A DNA stretch of 64,000 nt from an uncultured Verrucomicrobiae bacterium (GTDB taxonomy: Bacteria > Verrucomicrobiota > Verrucomicrobiia > Limisphaerales > AAA164-E04): positions 4,618,518 to 4,682,517 of the forward strand of contig OX638380.1 of assembly GCA_951813855.1 (NCBI GenBank), written 5' to 3'. The notes under the pieces were generated by a model. It was not told the DNA's origin. It did no database searches and worked only from the letters and a program-made list of their open reading frames with translations. Position numbers and translations under genes: made by a program. Shown piece by piece: positions 34,829 to 45,284 of the stretch. Each line of letters opens with the position of its first letter. The first letter of the stretch is position 1.

Positions 34829-35144
34829 TTACGACGAAGTTCCTGATTCTGCTGCCGCAATTCCTTGACCATTAATTGCAGCAGAGAGAACTGCTGAATG
34901 AAAAGGATAAAGAACTTGATCCGTTTGGATTTTCACGTTTGGAAATTGCTGGAAGCCGATTCTGTTCGATTTGTTCGATCTGCAGAAACGCTCGGCGCGG
35001 TGCATAATCGAATGGTTCAAGCACTTTCGCAAGGAATATTTGATTTTTGGATACGTAGGCAGCTACGATTTAGGGGTTGACGCGGGTGCCGGAAGGCATT
35101 TGAATCGAGAGCGATATTATACCAATCCTCGCACTGACGACAAT

Positions 35145-36036
35145 ATGAAACATTACTGTTCAGTTCCCGGAATTATCGCGACGCCGCTCGTGGCGCTGCT
35201 AGCGGCAGCTGTGCCGGGGCGCGCCGTCGATTATGGAATCGAAGGGGCACCCCTAATGGTGAACCGCTTGTTAAATCCAGCGCATTACTCATTCTATATT
35301 AAAACGGGCCTCTGGAATGTCCCCACACCCAATTATTTCCAATCCCATCCCATTAGCGACTTTTTGCCTTGCCCATACGAGGCAAGGGCGGCAACACGCC
35401 GCTTCACGTGGCGACTCACCCGGACGAAGACTGGTTGTTGTCGGGCGCCGGAATTAAGATCCTGATCGAATCTGCCGGCGGCCCGACGATCGGCATGGAT
35501 CCGTCTTTGACGAACGACGTGGGCGATACGGCGCTGCATCACGCCGCGCGGCATAAGGAGACTAACATCGGAAGCGTCAAGTCGTTGCTGGCCGGCGGCG
35601 CCGAAGCGAACGCCCGCAATAATGAAGGGGAAACGGCGCTGCATGACATTGTCAGGAACAAGTCGCCCGGGCATTGATCAACGCCGGAGGCGATCTGACG
35701 ATAACGAACGGCATGGGCAAAACGCCGGCGGACCTGGCAGAGGAGGTCGGCAATGACAGTCTTGCCGCCGAGTTGCGCCCCCCGGACGGAACTTCGCCAC
35801 CGAAGTTGGTAATCCGAAAGGACTTTGCCCGAAAGGACTTAACGCTGGCGTTGTTCCATGTCGAAGGAACGGAATACACCGCCGAAGAACGGGACCGTTT
35901 TGCGTTGCAAATGCGGGAATGTTTCTTTTCCGTCAACGAACCCGGTTGCGAAACCGGTTGGAAAACGATTTCGTGGGACGATTCGCTGCAGGCTCTTTCG
36001 TCTCACGTTTTTTTTCGGGCGATCGAGCGCCGGTAA
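35145..36036 (+). pseudogene. Secreted ankyrin-repeat protein gene with two frameshifts
   Basis: ATG at 35145 begins a clear signal peptide (GIIATPLVALLAAAVPGRAV). After about 80 codons the frame breaks near 35380 and continues as GKGGNTPLHVATHPDEDWLL, then GDTALHHAARHKETNIGSVK and NNEGETALHDIV, typical ankyrin repeats. A second break near 35660 leads to ALINAGGDLTITNGMGKTPA. The C-terminal region (to TAA at 36034) is a separate, unrecognised domain (LTLALFHVEGTEYTAEERDR). Ankyrin repeats mediate protein binding; a secreted form could act outside the cell. Two single-base lesions make it a pseudogene unless they are sequence errors. Confidence 0.75.
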
Positions 36037-37264
36037 CTGATCCGAGGCTTTCTTATGATCAGGTCTCTCGATTCCATTGCGGCGCCACCTGCGCCTTGAA
36101 CTGCAGCATGGCTTCATAACGAAATCTGTTGAAGCCGCAAGAAATCGAGGCGATCAAGGTGCGCCTGAACCATGAAATGGGGCCGGCGCTCTTGGCAGAA
36201 CCTCCCACTAGCAGAATTTCCAGGGCGTTACAACAGGTCACACGAGATTATCATTGACGTGACTTGAGGAGAATCAAGTTGTTTTTGGTATCAAACGATG
36301 AAAATACACCGAATTTTGATTTCCTAGTGGTTATCGTTAGGAAGTTTCAAGTGAGAAGGATATCGCGGTGACGTTTCGACTATTTTCCTAAAGAAACCGA
36401 CGGTTTATCGACGTATTTATGTAACTGTTAAGGTGCTCCAAATCCTTTTTTTCAACTTCGAGTAATTATGGCGCTACGGTTCGTTTAGGCTAGAAGTTCT
36501 GCAAGTCGCATGAATTCGACTTCCTGCAATTCCGGTGCCGCCAGCCTGAAACCCGTGGGGAACGGAATTCAACTTGGATTCACCTGTTCGTCGGACCCGC
36601 CGAGTGTGCTGTCAGCGAAGACGGAATCTTAGGTTGCTTGGGGAACTGGTCCCAACTCAGCGACGGCCAGCCGACATCGCCTTCGTCAACAGTCTGAGCG
36701 CTCGTTGGTTCCAACCATGAACCGTTGGTTCTCGGCACCACAACAACCGCATGGTTTGGATTACTTTACGCGTCTTTTTCGGCACGTCGAGGAACTCAGC
36801 CATCACGGAGTTGATTTCACGTCTCGTTTTATCCGCGTAAATCAGACAGGCCGGCAAAAGTCTGAGGCAGTTTGAGCTTGAAAAATTTTTAGACCGGTCA
36901 AATTGACAAACTTGGGCTAGAAATTCTGCCAGTGGGAGGAGGTCCTGAGGTTTTTATTGATTTAATTCTGAAAATTGGGAGTTAATGTTCCGCCTAGGAA
37001 ACGCGGCCCCTAGGGACCGCAGGCGAGCCCTGAACGGAGCAAGTGCAGCAGCACCCCGTCATGCATGCCCCACCCCAAGGTGTATTTCGGCCCACCAAAA
37101 AAGCCTTGTCTAAGATCCAGATTTCTTCATGATGTCCTGAAATCCCAACGCGAGTCAGGGTGATGAAAGGGAGCGATACGAAATTCGCCGATGAACTAGA
37201 TTATAACTGATCCGTCGAAAGGATGGTTACACCGCTATCTGGGACGCTAACGAGAAGGGACCAC
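36037..37264. other. Long region without a supportable gene
   Basis: 1.2 kb. At about 36120-36260 a short plus-strand frame reads LLKPQEIEAIKVRLNHEMGP and looks like the tail of a lost gene. The rest shows only short or biased frames. A GC-rich segment near 36990-37090 could fold, but I cannot match it to a known RNA. The last 50 bases lead into the RCC1-repeat gene. Confidence 0.3.
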
Positions 37265-39666
37265 ATGAGGACGAAATCGCGGCACATCACGGCCGCTTTA
37301 GGAACGGCCGCCATCATAGTCGCTACGATTGCTTTGGAATTTGATATCAAGGCGTTGGATACCGACAAAAACGAAGACAACTCAGAAGTTACCCATGATG
37401 AGTTCAAGGCCGTTGCGGCGGGATCTGATCACTCAATGGCCTTGAGAACGGACGGTTCTGTGGTCGCTTGGGGGGCTAACTCTTCCGGTGAAACGGATGT
37501 GCCGAATGGCCTGAAGGACGTGACGGCCATTGCGGCGGGATGGAGTCACACCGTGGCCATGAGAACGGACGGTTCCGTGGTCGCTTGGGGGGATAACCAA
37601 GACGGTCAAACGGATGTGCCGAATGGATTGAAGGACGTGACGGCCGTTGCGGCAGGATTTGGTCACACCGTGGCCTTGAGAACGGACGGTTCTGTGGTCG
37701 CTTGGGGGGATAACGACTACGGTCAATCGGATGTGCCGAATGGTCTGAAGGACGTGACGGCCGTTGCGGCGGGAGGCTGGCATACCGTGGCCTTGAGAAC
37801 GGACGGTTCTGTGGTCGCTTGGGGGGATAACGATTACGGTCAAACGGATGTGCCGAATGGCCTGAAAGACGTGACGGCCATTGCGGCCGGAGACGAGCAC
37901 ACCGTGGCCTTGAGAACGGACGGTTCCGTGGTCGCTTGGGGGGATAACGATCAAACGGATGTGCCGAATGGCCTGAAGGACGTGACGGCCATTGCGGCGA
38001 GAAGCCGGGACACCGTGGCCTTGAAAACGGACGGTTCCGTGGTCGCTTGGGGGGATAACAGTCTAACGGATGTGCCGAATGGCCTGAAGTACGTGGCGGC
38101 TATTGCGGCGGGATTAGGTCACACCGTGGCCTTGAGAACGGATGGTTCCGTGTTCGCTTGGGGAAGTAACTTTTACGGTCAAACGAATGTGCCGAATGGC
38201 CTGAAGGACGTGACGGTCATTGCGGCGGGGGACTATCACACCGTGGCCTTGAAAACGGACGGTTCTGTGGTCGCTTGGGGGTATAACGAATACGGTCAAA
38301 CGGATGTGCCGAATGGCCTGAAGGACGTGACGGCCGTTGCGGCGGGAGGCTATCACACCGTGGCCTTGAGAACGGATGGTTCCGTGGCTGCTTGGGGGGC
38401 TAACAGATTCGGTCAAACGGATGTGCCGAATGGCCTGAAGGACGTGACGGCCATTGCGGCGGGAAGACGTCACACCGTGGTCTTGAGAACGGACGGTTCC
38501 GTGGTCGCTTGGGGGCGGAACGAAGGCGGTCAAACGGATGTGCCGAATGGCCTGAAGGATGTGACAGCCGTTGCGGCGGGAACGTGCACACCGTGGCCTT
38601 GAGAACGGACGGTTCCGTGGCCGCTTGGGGGTGGAACAGACACGGTCAAACGGATGTGCCGGATGGCCTGAATGACGTGACGGCCATTGCGGCGGGATTA
38701 GGTCACACCGTGGCCTTGAGAACGGACGGTTCCGTGGTCGTTTGGGGGTATTACGAATACGGTCAAACGGATGTGCCGAATGGTCTGAAGGACGTGACGG
38801 CCATTGCAGCGGGATATGCTCACACCGTGGCCTTGAGAACGGACGGTTCCGTGGTCGCTTGGGGGAGGAACGAATACGGTCAAAGGGATGTGCCGAATGG
38901 GCTGAAGGACGTGACGGCCATTGCGGCGGGAGACTTACACACCGTGGCTTTGAAATTTGACGATTCCGTGGTCGCTTGGGGGGATAACGATTACGGTCAA
39001 ACGGATGTGCCGAATAGACTGAAGTACGTGACGGCCATTGCGGCGGGAGACTTACACACCGTGGCCTTGAGAACGGACGGTTCCGTGGTCGCTTGGGGGA
39101 GGAACGGAGACGGTCAAACGGATGTGCCGAAAGGCCTGAAGGACGTGACGGCCATTGCAGCGGGAGACTTACACACCGTGGCTTTGAAATCTGACGGTTC
39201 CGTGGTCGCTTGGGGGGATAACGAAGAGGGTCAAACGGATGTGCCGAAAGGCCTGAAGGACGTGACGGCCATTGCGGCGGGAGACTTACACACCGTGGCC
39301 TTGAGAACGGACGGTTCCGTGGTCGCTTGGGGGTGGAACAAAGACGGTCAAACGGATGTGCCGAAAGGCCTGAAGGACGTGACGGCCATTGCGGCGGGAT
39401 ATGATCACACCGTGGCTTTGAGAACGGACGGTTCCGTGGTCGCTTGGGGGGCTAACGAAAAGGGTCAAACGGATGTGCCGAATGAACTAAAGGACGTGAC
39501 GGCCATTGTGGCGGGATTTGGTCACACCGTGGCTTTGAAATCTGACGGTTCCGTGGTCGCTTGGGGGTGGAACTCTTTCGGTCAAACGGATGTGCCGAAT
39601 GACCTGAAGGACGTGACGGCCATTGCGGCGGGAGCCTTTCAATGTGATCGAACACCGGGCGTTTGA
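37265..39666 (+). pseudogene. RCC1-repeat protein gene, frameshifted and 3'-truncated by IS66
   Basis: Start ATG 37265 (an upstream ATG at 37223 lacks a signal-like start) gives MRTKSRHITAALGTAAIIVA, a signal peptide or anchor. About 19 nearly identical 39-residue RCC1-like units follow, each with HTVALRTDGSVVAWG and GQTDVPNGLKDV. A one-base deletion near 38580-38583 (AACGTGCAC where the pattern requires AAACGTGCAC) breaks the frame after the tenth unit; repeats resume at once in the next frame. The twentieth unit stops at about 39634, where IS66 sequence begins. RCC1 units form beta-propeller blades used in binding. Probably exported; function unknown. Confidence 0.85.
37403..39634 (+). repeat. 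Tandem array of ~117-base coding repeats
   Basis: About 19 full units and one partial unit. Most are 117 bases; the fifth and sixth are shorter by two codons. Unit-to-unit DNA identity is high, with changes concentrated at two places: the two or three codons before HTVAL and the three or four codons between WG and GQTDVP. Such homogenised arrays expand and contract by recombination. Confidence 0.9.
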
Positions 39667-40664
39667 AGAGCATTGTCCTTGTTGCCAAGGAATAACTCGG
39701 GCCCAATATCCGGAATCGGTGAGAGCTCTGGTACCGTATGGGCCAGAGTTCATGGCGATGGTCTGCATCTTGCACCCGGAGATTCAGCTGCCCGTCAACA
39801 AGATCGTGAGAATCCTGGAGCTCTTCCTCAAGATCAGGATATCCGAGGGCACGGTAATGACGATGTGCCGCAAGATGGCTCAACGCTTGGAACCCGTAGT
39901 CGAGAAACTCGAGCAAAAGGTCTGCCGGGACAGCAAGGTCAAGAATCGGGACGAGACTGGGTTTCGGGTGAACGGCAGACTCCATTGGTTTCACGTGGCC
40001 GCCACTTGGTGCCTGACGGTTTATCGGATATCCGAAAAACGCGGAGCAATGTTCCCGAAACTTGGGGGTTGCCTGGTGCACGACCACTGGAAACCGTATT
40101 ACCAGGTCGAGGGAGTGAAGCATGCCCTGTGCAACGCTCATCACCTGAGAGAACTTCAGCTGGTGTCGGACCTTAATCCGAAAGATAAATGGGCGGGACG
40201 GATGCAACAACTTATGGTCCGGATGAATCGGTGGAAAATGAAGAAAAAAAAGGAGATCCAGACAATTTCCCGGAACTGCGTGGGATGCTGGATGAAACGA
40301 TCGAATCCTGGATCAAGCGATTCAGCACAATGAATCCCTTCCACCGCTGAAACAGAAAAGCCGAGGCAAGCAGAAGAAACGGAAAGGGCACAATCTAGCG
40401 GTGAGGCTACCAGAGTACTAGGAAGACACCTCGCGATTCTTGACGGATCCGGAGGTACCCTTCACGAACAATCAAGCGGAAAACGATTGGCGCCTGATGA
40501 AAGTTCGTCAGAAAATTTCTGGGTGTTTTCGCATGAGTCAAGGGGACAAGGATTATGCCGTGTTGCGCCGTTTCGTGAACCCGGCGAAAAAGCAGAGTTT
40601 GGAACTTGTCGAAACGGTCATGTCATCTCCTGATCAGTTGCTGGCGAAGTTTGGATTGAAATAG
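39635..40664 (+). pseudogene. IS66-family transposase remnant
   Basis: Starts abruptly inside the last RCC1 unit. The first frame (to 40333) has the IS66 zinc-finger segment (EEHCPCCQG), the core (PYGPEFMAMVCILHPEIQLP, EGTVMTMCRKMAQRL), the catalytic region RDETGFRVNGRLHWFHVAAT and VHDHWKPYYQVEGVKHALCN followed by AHHLREL. Frame breaks occur at about 40210-40440, after which the C-terminal part resumes (TNNQAENDWRLMKVRQKISG) to 40664. The N-terminal coiled-coil part and the left end are missing. Inactive. Confidence 0.88.
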
Positions 40665-40934
40665 AATCAGGTCGGTACGTTCAGATAATTCAACCTTTTA
40701 CGGTGCCTGAGCGGTTACCTTTTATCCTGAATCGGATTCTTGATCCGTTGACGGCACCATCTTCGGACCCAAGGAACGCCCGATTGAGGATTCTCCGCCT
40801 TCGGATGTTCCTGACCTTTCGCATCAAGAAGTACCTCTCGACGGATTTGTGCGCCATTCGGGGTTTGTCTGACCCCCAACGGTCGGATCTGATGCGTCAA
40901 ATCAGGAGATCACGGTACCTGAATAGTTACGTCC
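40665..40934. other. Degenerate sequence after IS66 remnant
   Basis: 270 bases, probably including the right end of the IS66 element. A plus-strand open frame (40703-40942) has no recognisable family and I do not call it a gene. Confidence 0.3.
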
Positions 40935-42359
40935 TCATTTAGGTTCTTTTCTCCTAACGTTGTTCATAAACTTATAAAAAGTGATTATGCTGATAAAAGC
41001 TACTGCCAAAACGCCGATCATAACAATACGAACCACCGTCCGTGGTATGTTTTCAAAACTCCTCGTATTTTTGGGATGATTCCTCGAATTTCTGGGATGA
41101 AGAGGATCGTCAAGCCCCACTATCTTAACTGTTTGTGTTTCTCCATTGCTTTTATACAATGTTGCTTCACTTTCACTAACATTTACAAGGTCCAGATAAC
41201 TCCACCTATCCGGCACTATAAACTTAAACACATCAGACGTAGGATTCACATGTAAAAGTTCAGTCAAAAATGTCATCAAGCGTACCTTTATTTTGTTGCG
41301 ATTTTCCTTTTTTAAAAGAGCATAATGGCACACTTCGCCGTTATCATAGTAGCTTCTCAACGAACAATGGTTGATTGTTGAATCTGGATCTCTACGTACG
41401 ACAATATAAGGTTTGGTAATGTTGTCCTTACCGAAGACCATAGATAAAAAAGCACTGCCATTGGTAGCATTACGATATAAGAAATCAATCAGGATCACAT
41501 TCTCGTCTGCTCCCACCGTACTAGCCCGCACTAATACATCATCGTGGGTGCCGTCGATCAATTGTTCTATTTTCTCGTCATTTACAAGAAAATCGCTTTC
41601 CGAAAATGGTGCTTGTTTACGTATTAATTTTCTTAGTGATTTTGGTATCCAAACATTTGTTTCCGTTGTATCTGCAACCAACCACATCAATGACTGCATC
41701 ACTTCATTATCCATACGAAACGCTCTCCATTCCATAAACCCCATGATTTGTTTCTTGCTGGGACGTATTGAAGCATATCGATCTATGTAATCTTTATCCC
41801 ATTGTCTATACATCATGTTTTCGTCGTAATAATATCCAGTGGATTTGATCCAACCGTATGCTTCCGGGTCTATCCTTCCATGTAGGTACATATCAGGAAC
41901 ACTATCCAGACGGTAATTGTCTCCATTTCTCCGGACACGGTATACGCCCGTTCTAACCTTTTTTGCTGGCACCATACCGTTGTACTTTTCCATTACTTCA
42001 CCACTTTCCATAATACTCCTAATACGCTCGATTTCACTGTCCGCTATGCTAAGTAATTCGGAATGCATATCATCAATACACGAGTTCAATAAATCCGTCG
42101 AGTATTTGCCAGCTATTACGTTGCTGAAAAGATTGCTGGCATTGTTAATGCACCAATTTCCTATATCAGAATCACCAGTTACTATATTGGAAATAGTGTA
42201 GTCATATACTTCCGGCTCTCCGGAAACAAAATAATCAAACATTTCTCTGAGGCCAGGATTAAGTGTATCTAACGTAACAACATTATCAGAATGAACCGAC
42301 CCACCGAAACACATAGACGCAACCACTGCAGCTGTAGTTTTCAGAAGTTTGATTTGCAT
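40935..42359 (-). CDS. Exported hypothetical protein with C-terminal membrane anchor, AT-rich
   Basis: The frame opens at 42689, but the Met at 42359 starts a good signal peptide (MQIKLLKTTAAVVASMCFGG), so I prefer 474 residues. The body is soluble and rich in Asp, Tyr and Arg, without motifs I recognise. Near the C-terminus a hydrophobic helix (RIVMIGVLAVAFISIITFYK) is followed by a basic tail (NNVRRKEPK), typical of a type I membrane topology. The gene is intact and strongly AT-rich, between an IS66 remnant and an ExeA remnant, so probably acquired. Function unknown. Confidence 0.65.
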   Translation of the reverse strand: MQIKLLKTTAAVVASMCFGGSVHSDNVVTLDTLNPGLREMFDYFVSGEPEVYDYTISNIVTGDSDIGNWCINNASNLFSNVIAGKYSTDLLNSCIDDMHSELLSIADSEIERIRSIMESGEVMEKYNGMVPAKKVRTGVYRVRRNGDNYRLDSVPDMYLHGRIDPEAYGWIKSTGYYYDENMMYRQWDKDYIDRYASIRPSKKQIMGFMEWRAFRMDNEVMQSLMWLVADTTETNVWIPKSLRKLIRKQAPFSESDFLVNDEKIEQLIDGTHDDVLVRASTVGADENVILIDFLYRNATNGSAFLSMVFGKDNITKPYIVVRRDPDSTINHCSLRSYYDNGEVCHYALLKKENRNKIKVRLMTFLTELLHVNPTSDVFKFIVPDRWSYLDLVNVSESEATLYKSNGETQTVKIVGLDDPLHPRNSRNHPKNTRSFENIPRTVVRIVMIGVLAVAFISIITFYKFMNNVRRKEPK

Positions 42360-42963
42360 TCTTAAGAGCAGCGATCTGATAGGGCGAAGGTGAATGGCAC
42401 GTATCGACACCCGAAAACACGCTGAGGTCGCACTGAACAGCGGCGTGATATATGCCCGCATAAAGGTGCTGATGTTGCTGATCACCATAATCAGGGAGAT
42501 GATCCAGATACTGCACTCAACAAAGATCTCGGGTAACTGCCTACGTGCAGAAATTGCTCGTTTCATGTCAATTCTTGTCCTTCCTAAATTCCCGTTGTTC
42601 GAATCGTCGTCCGTAGTGTCTCGAAAGAACCTGACCGCGATAACACTCCTGATGCCGACGAACCTGCCAAATCCCTCGCCGCAAGTCAATAATATTAACC
42701 TCTTTTTCTGTCACTACCAACATGCTGAATCAACAAATCAAGTAATTGCCTAGGTACCCGGCTTCTCCCTTTTTTCCAGTAAAAACGAAACAACCTGCGT
42801 ATGTAAATTGTCTTTTGATGCCAACAACTTTCGTTCCCGAATTTCCCTTTGCCCGTATCATCGCATCCGGCGACGGTTCCAGTTTCGACGTCGGCAAGCC
42901 TGCGGGATCGTCCGCCGCAAAGTCAAGGCTTATCGTTCTTTAATTGTAAATTCGCTCGATTAG
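42360..42963. other. Upstream region of the AT-rich gene, no further gene
   Basis: 600 bases. The frame of the preceding gene stays open to 42689, but its translation there has no family features, so I treat it as non-coding. Composition changes from AT-rich to GC-rich near 42800. Confidence 0.35.
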
Positions 42964-43347
42964 CTGCGCCTGCTCCTTACTTTCGAAATGTACGCCACCA
43001 ATCGGCTGGCCTTGATTTTGGTCGGCCTTTCCGAACTCGACCGCCGCCTCACCATGGCCAGACACCAATTCCTCGCGCAGCGACTCATCGTGCGTCATCA
43101 AATGGCACTCTTTACCGCCGACGAAATCTGGTCCTACGTCACCCATCGCCTGACCGTGGCCGGGGTCGCTAAACAAAGCGTCTTCTTCCTTTCGCCCGCC
43201 ATGGAAGCGATTCGTCTCTGCTCCAAGGGAATCCCGCGATTGGTCAATCACCTCGCTCATTTTTCCCTGTTGGCCGCCGCTCAACAAAACAGCCCGCAGG
43301 TCACCCCGCAACATATCGAACTCCACGCCGGAGAACTTAATATCTGA
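42964..43347 (+). pseudogene. C-terminal fragment of an ExeA/GspA-like (TniB-type) AAA ATPase
   Basis: The frame is preceded by a stop at 42961 and begins inside a conserved block: LRLLLTFEMYATNRLALILV, then QFLAQRLIVRHQMALFTADE and CSKGIPRLVNHLAHFSLLAA. These are the sensor-1, arginine-finger and sensor-2/lid parts of ExeA-like ATPases that accompany transposases and secretion genes. The Walker A and B halves are missing, so the gene is truncated at its 5' end. It lies eight bases before the TOPRIM gene; in mobile elements the ATPase activates target DNA for a transposase. Confidence 0.8.
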
Positions 43348-43355
43348 TCCCGATC

Positions 43356-44234
43356 ATGATTCGACGACCGGTCATAACCGACCTAACCCGGCTGCGAGAA
43401 TTGCCGCTGATCCACTTAGTTTACCGACTCGGATATCAACCGGATCCCCGAGATCTTAAACGCTGGAAAAGTCATGACTCGATCCTCAGGACCAACGGCC
43501 AGAAATTCTTCGATCACCAAGACCAAGCCGGAGGTTATGGCGCTATCGATTTGGTCATTCATGCCCGCTCTTGCTCTTGCCATGACGCCATCCGTTTCCT
43601 GACGGACCCCACTCCCGAGCGAGCACCGAACGTTACCCCTCGTCCCGAGCTAGTCAACCCTCGTTCCCAAGCCGATCGCTGGCCCGTGGTCAGAGATTAC
43701 TTGACCTCGATTCGAGCCCTGCCCGAACCACTGGTCTCCCGGTGTCATCAATTGGGACTGATCTTCGCCGACTCCTATCGCAACGCCGTCTTCTGGTGAA
43801 CCGACGACCAACGCCAACCCTCCGGCGTCGAAGTCGTCGGCACTCGCCCGCGTCCCGACTGTTCTCGGTTCCGAGCCCTGTCTCGAGGTTCTTGCAAGCA
43901 TCGCGGCAGCTTCTGGTTAGCGGTCGATCGCTCTCCGCCTCACACCGCCTGCCTCACGGAAAGTCCCCTCGATACGCTTTCCGCTTGGCTCTTGCTTCCC
44001 GAATGGCGCCCCGGTGGGGTCGTCTTCGTCTCCACCGCCGGGGTAACCCAACGCCTCCCCGCTTGGCTCCAACGATGGCACCTGAAACGACTCTTTTGTG
44101 CCTTCGATGCCGATGACTGTGGCGATCACTGCGCCGCCCGTTTCTTACTCAACTACCCGAACGCCCAACGCCTGAAACCGCCGGGCGCCAAGGATTGGAA
44201 CGAGCTGCTCCAACAGCAAAACTCTCGGCTCTAG
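43356..44234 (+). pseudogene. DUF3991/TOPRIM primase-like gene with one in-frame stop
   Basis: 293 codons in one frame with a single TGA at 43797-43799. The N-terminal part resembles the zinc-less start of TOPRIM primases: KRWKSHDSILRTNGQKFFDH and GGYGAIDLVIHARSC, followed by VRDYLTSIRALPEPLVSRCH and LIFADSYRNAVFW before the stop. After it come GSCKHRGSFWLAV, the TOPRIM Glu region (CLTESPLDTLSAWLLL) and CAFDADDCGDHCAARFL (Asp-x-Asp). Such proteins occur on plasmids and mobile elements and may prime or bind DNA. Directly after the ExeA fragment, so the pair was probably one operon of a mobile element. Confidence 0.7.
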
Positions 44235-45284
44235 CTTCCCTCCCTGTTCCCAAACGACTAGTCGATTTTTCTTTTCCAAGCAGTTTTTTATCGCCGCCAT
44301 GGTCAATTTCAGCTGGCGTTCGATTCAGCGACAACTCTCTTTTCAAGGCGCCCGGATTAAAGTGGAAAATTTCGCCCGAAATAATGTGGTAAATAACAAT
44401 AATGTCGAGGGACGGATAAGACCTGGGTCAACTACCGAATAAATCTTCAGTTCGATTGTATATCGAGGAGCAAGTCCCAGGCGGTTTAGTCGTGACTTGA
44501 CAGTCCAGATTCGACTTTTCACCGATCGGAAGCAGCAACGGAAACCGGAAATCCGGAGACGATCAGCCGGGTTCTGATTGAATCGTTGTTTCTATTTCCG
44601 TTGGATTCATCGGTTTCGTGAACGGGGCTTGAAGGCCGGGGATTGTTTACCGTTCGGAACCTTCGCCCGACCTCAGAACTTTGAAGGCCAAACGCAGACC
44701 GTGTCCAGCTGACCAGTCGAAACCCAAGGGATTTTTCCAGCTAACGAGCCATCTCCAGACCTGAAATACAGGATCGTGATTCGTTCGGAGCTCCATCAGT
44801 TTGAACTTGATTTAATCATGTCCGAGGAGTCGATGCCCCAGCTGACGAAATCGAGTCAGTTGGATTGAACCGATGAGAATGGGCTACGGCACTTTCCGAA
44901 TCGTGGAAGATTGGAAATGAACCGGGCAGAGAAAACAATCCGTCGCCGAGGGACGATTTATTCGGGGTAGGGGATAATCGCAGGTTCGGTCGTTGCGATG
45001 CCAGACGGGCGAAGGTCGCTTGTCCGTCGGGTTCCCTTGATCCATCGAAACCCGAGTCGTCGTGGAAAGCTTCGGTAACTCGGGCCGTTGCGATAACCTG
45101 TCATGCTGCCGCCTGATTCGTTTCTCTGACGGCATCGGAAGTGCCCCCGCAATTTTCGAAGATAACGGTTAATATTCCGGCGCCTGCTAAACCCCGGGTT
45201 TCGTCGCTGGCGGCGAATCCGATCGGTTCGCCCAGGCAGGAACGGAAACTTGTCCTTTTCGACGACGGTGCTAAACTGATTGCC
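44235..45284. other. Intergenic kilobase containing a mobile-element-like motif
   Basis: No gene is supportable. The segment begins with the tail of the TOPRIM remnant and contains the motif listed separately at 44375-44398. Further on, about 45141-45284 is open in frame with the next gene but precedes its signal peptide, so I treat it as leader. Confidence 0.35.
44375..44398 (+). repeat. 24-base motif shared with 53636-53659 (site A)
   Basis: Begins CCCGAAATAATGTGGTAAAT. It matches the copy at 53636-53659 at 21 of 24 positions in the same orientation; similarity extends a few bases upstream (TTTC). It lies 140 bases after the TOPRIM remnant. Multiple GAAATAA-like units at the other site suggest transposase-binding repeats at an element end. 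Confidence 0.6.

Larger units (their letters stand above)
33039..34872 (-). pseudogene. Coiled-coil protein gene split by the ISAzo13 element
   Basis: If 33289-34828 and one TTA copy are removed, a continuous minus-strand frame appears. It starts at ATG 34872 (MVKELRQQNQELRR), continues across the join into KHRETNLLVQRQKDLIIKLE, and stops at 33039, giving about 95 residues. The N-terminal two thirds is a predicted coiled coil; the tail is acidic. It could be the leader of an IS66-type transposase or an unrelated small protein. The intact join shows that the element inserted recently and without further rearrangement. The gene is now inactive. Confidence 0.65.

Noticed and set aside
36990-37090. 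Possible structured RNA in a GC-rich intergenic segment
   Set aside because: Some complementarity is visible, but no known RNA consensus, promoter or terminator could be recognised.
37403-39634. Regular tandem repeats considered as a CRISPR array or satellite DNA
   Set aside because: Units are 117 bases, wholly coding, keep one reading frame and translate to RCC1-like blades; there are no unique spacers.
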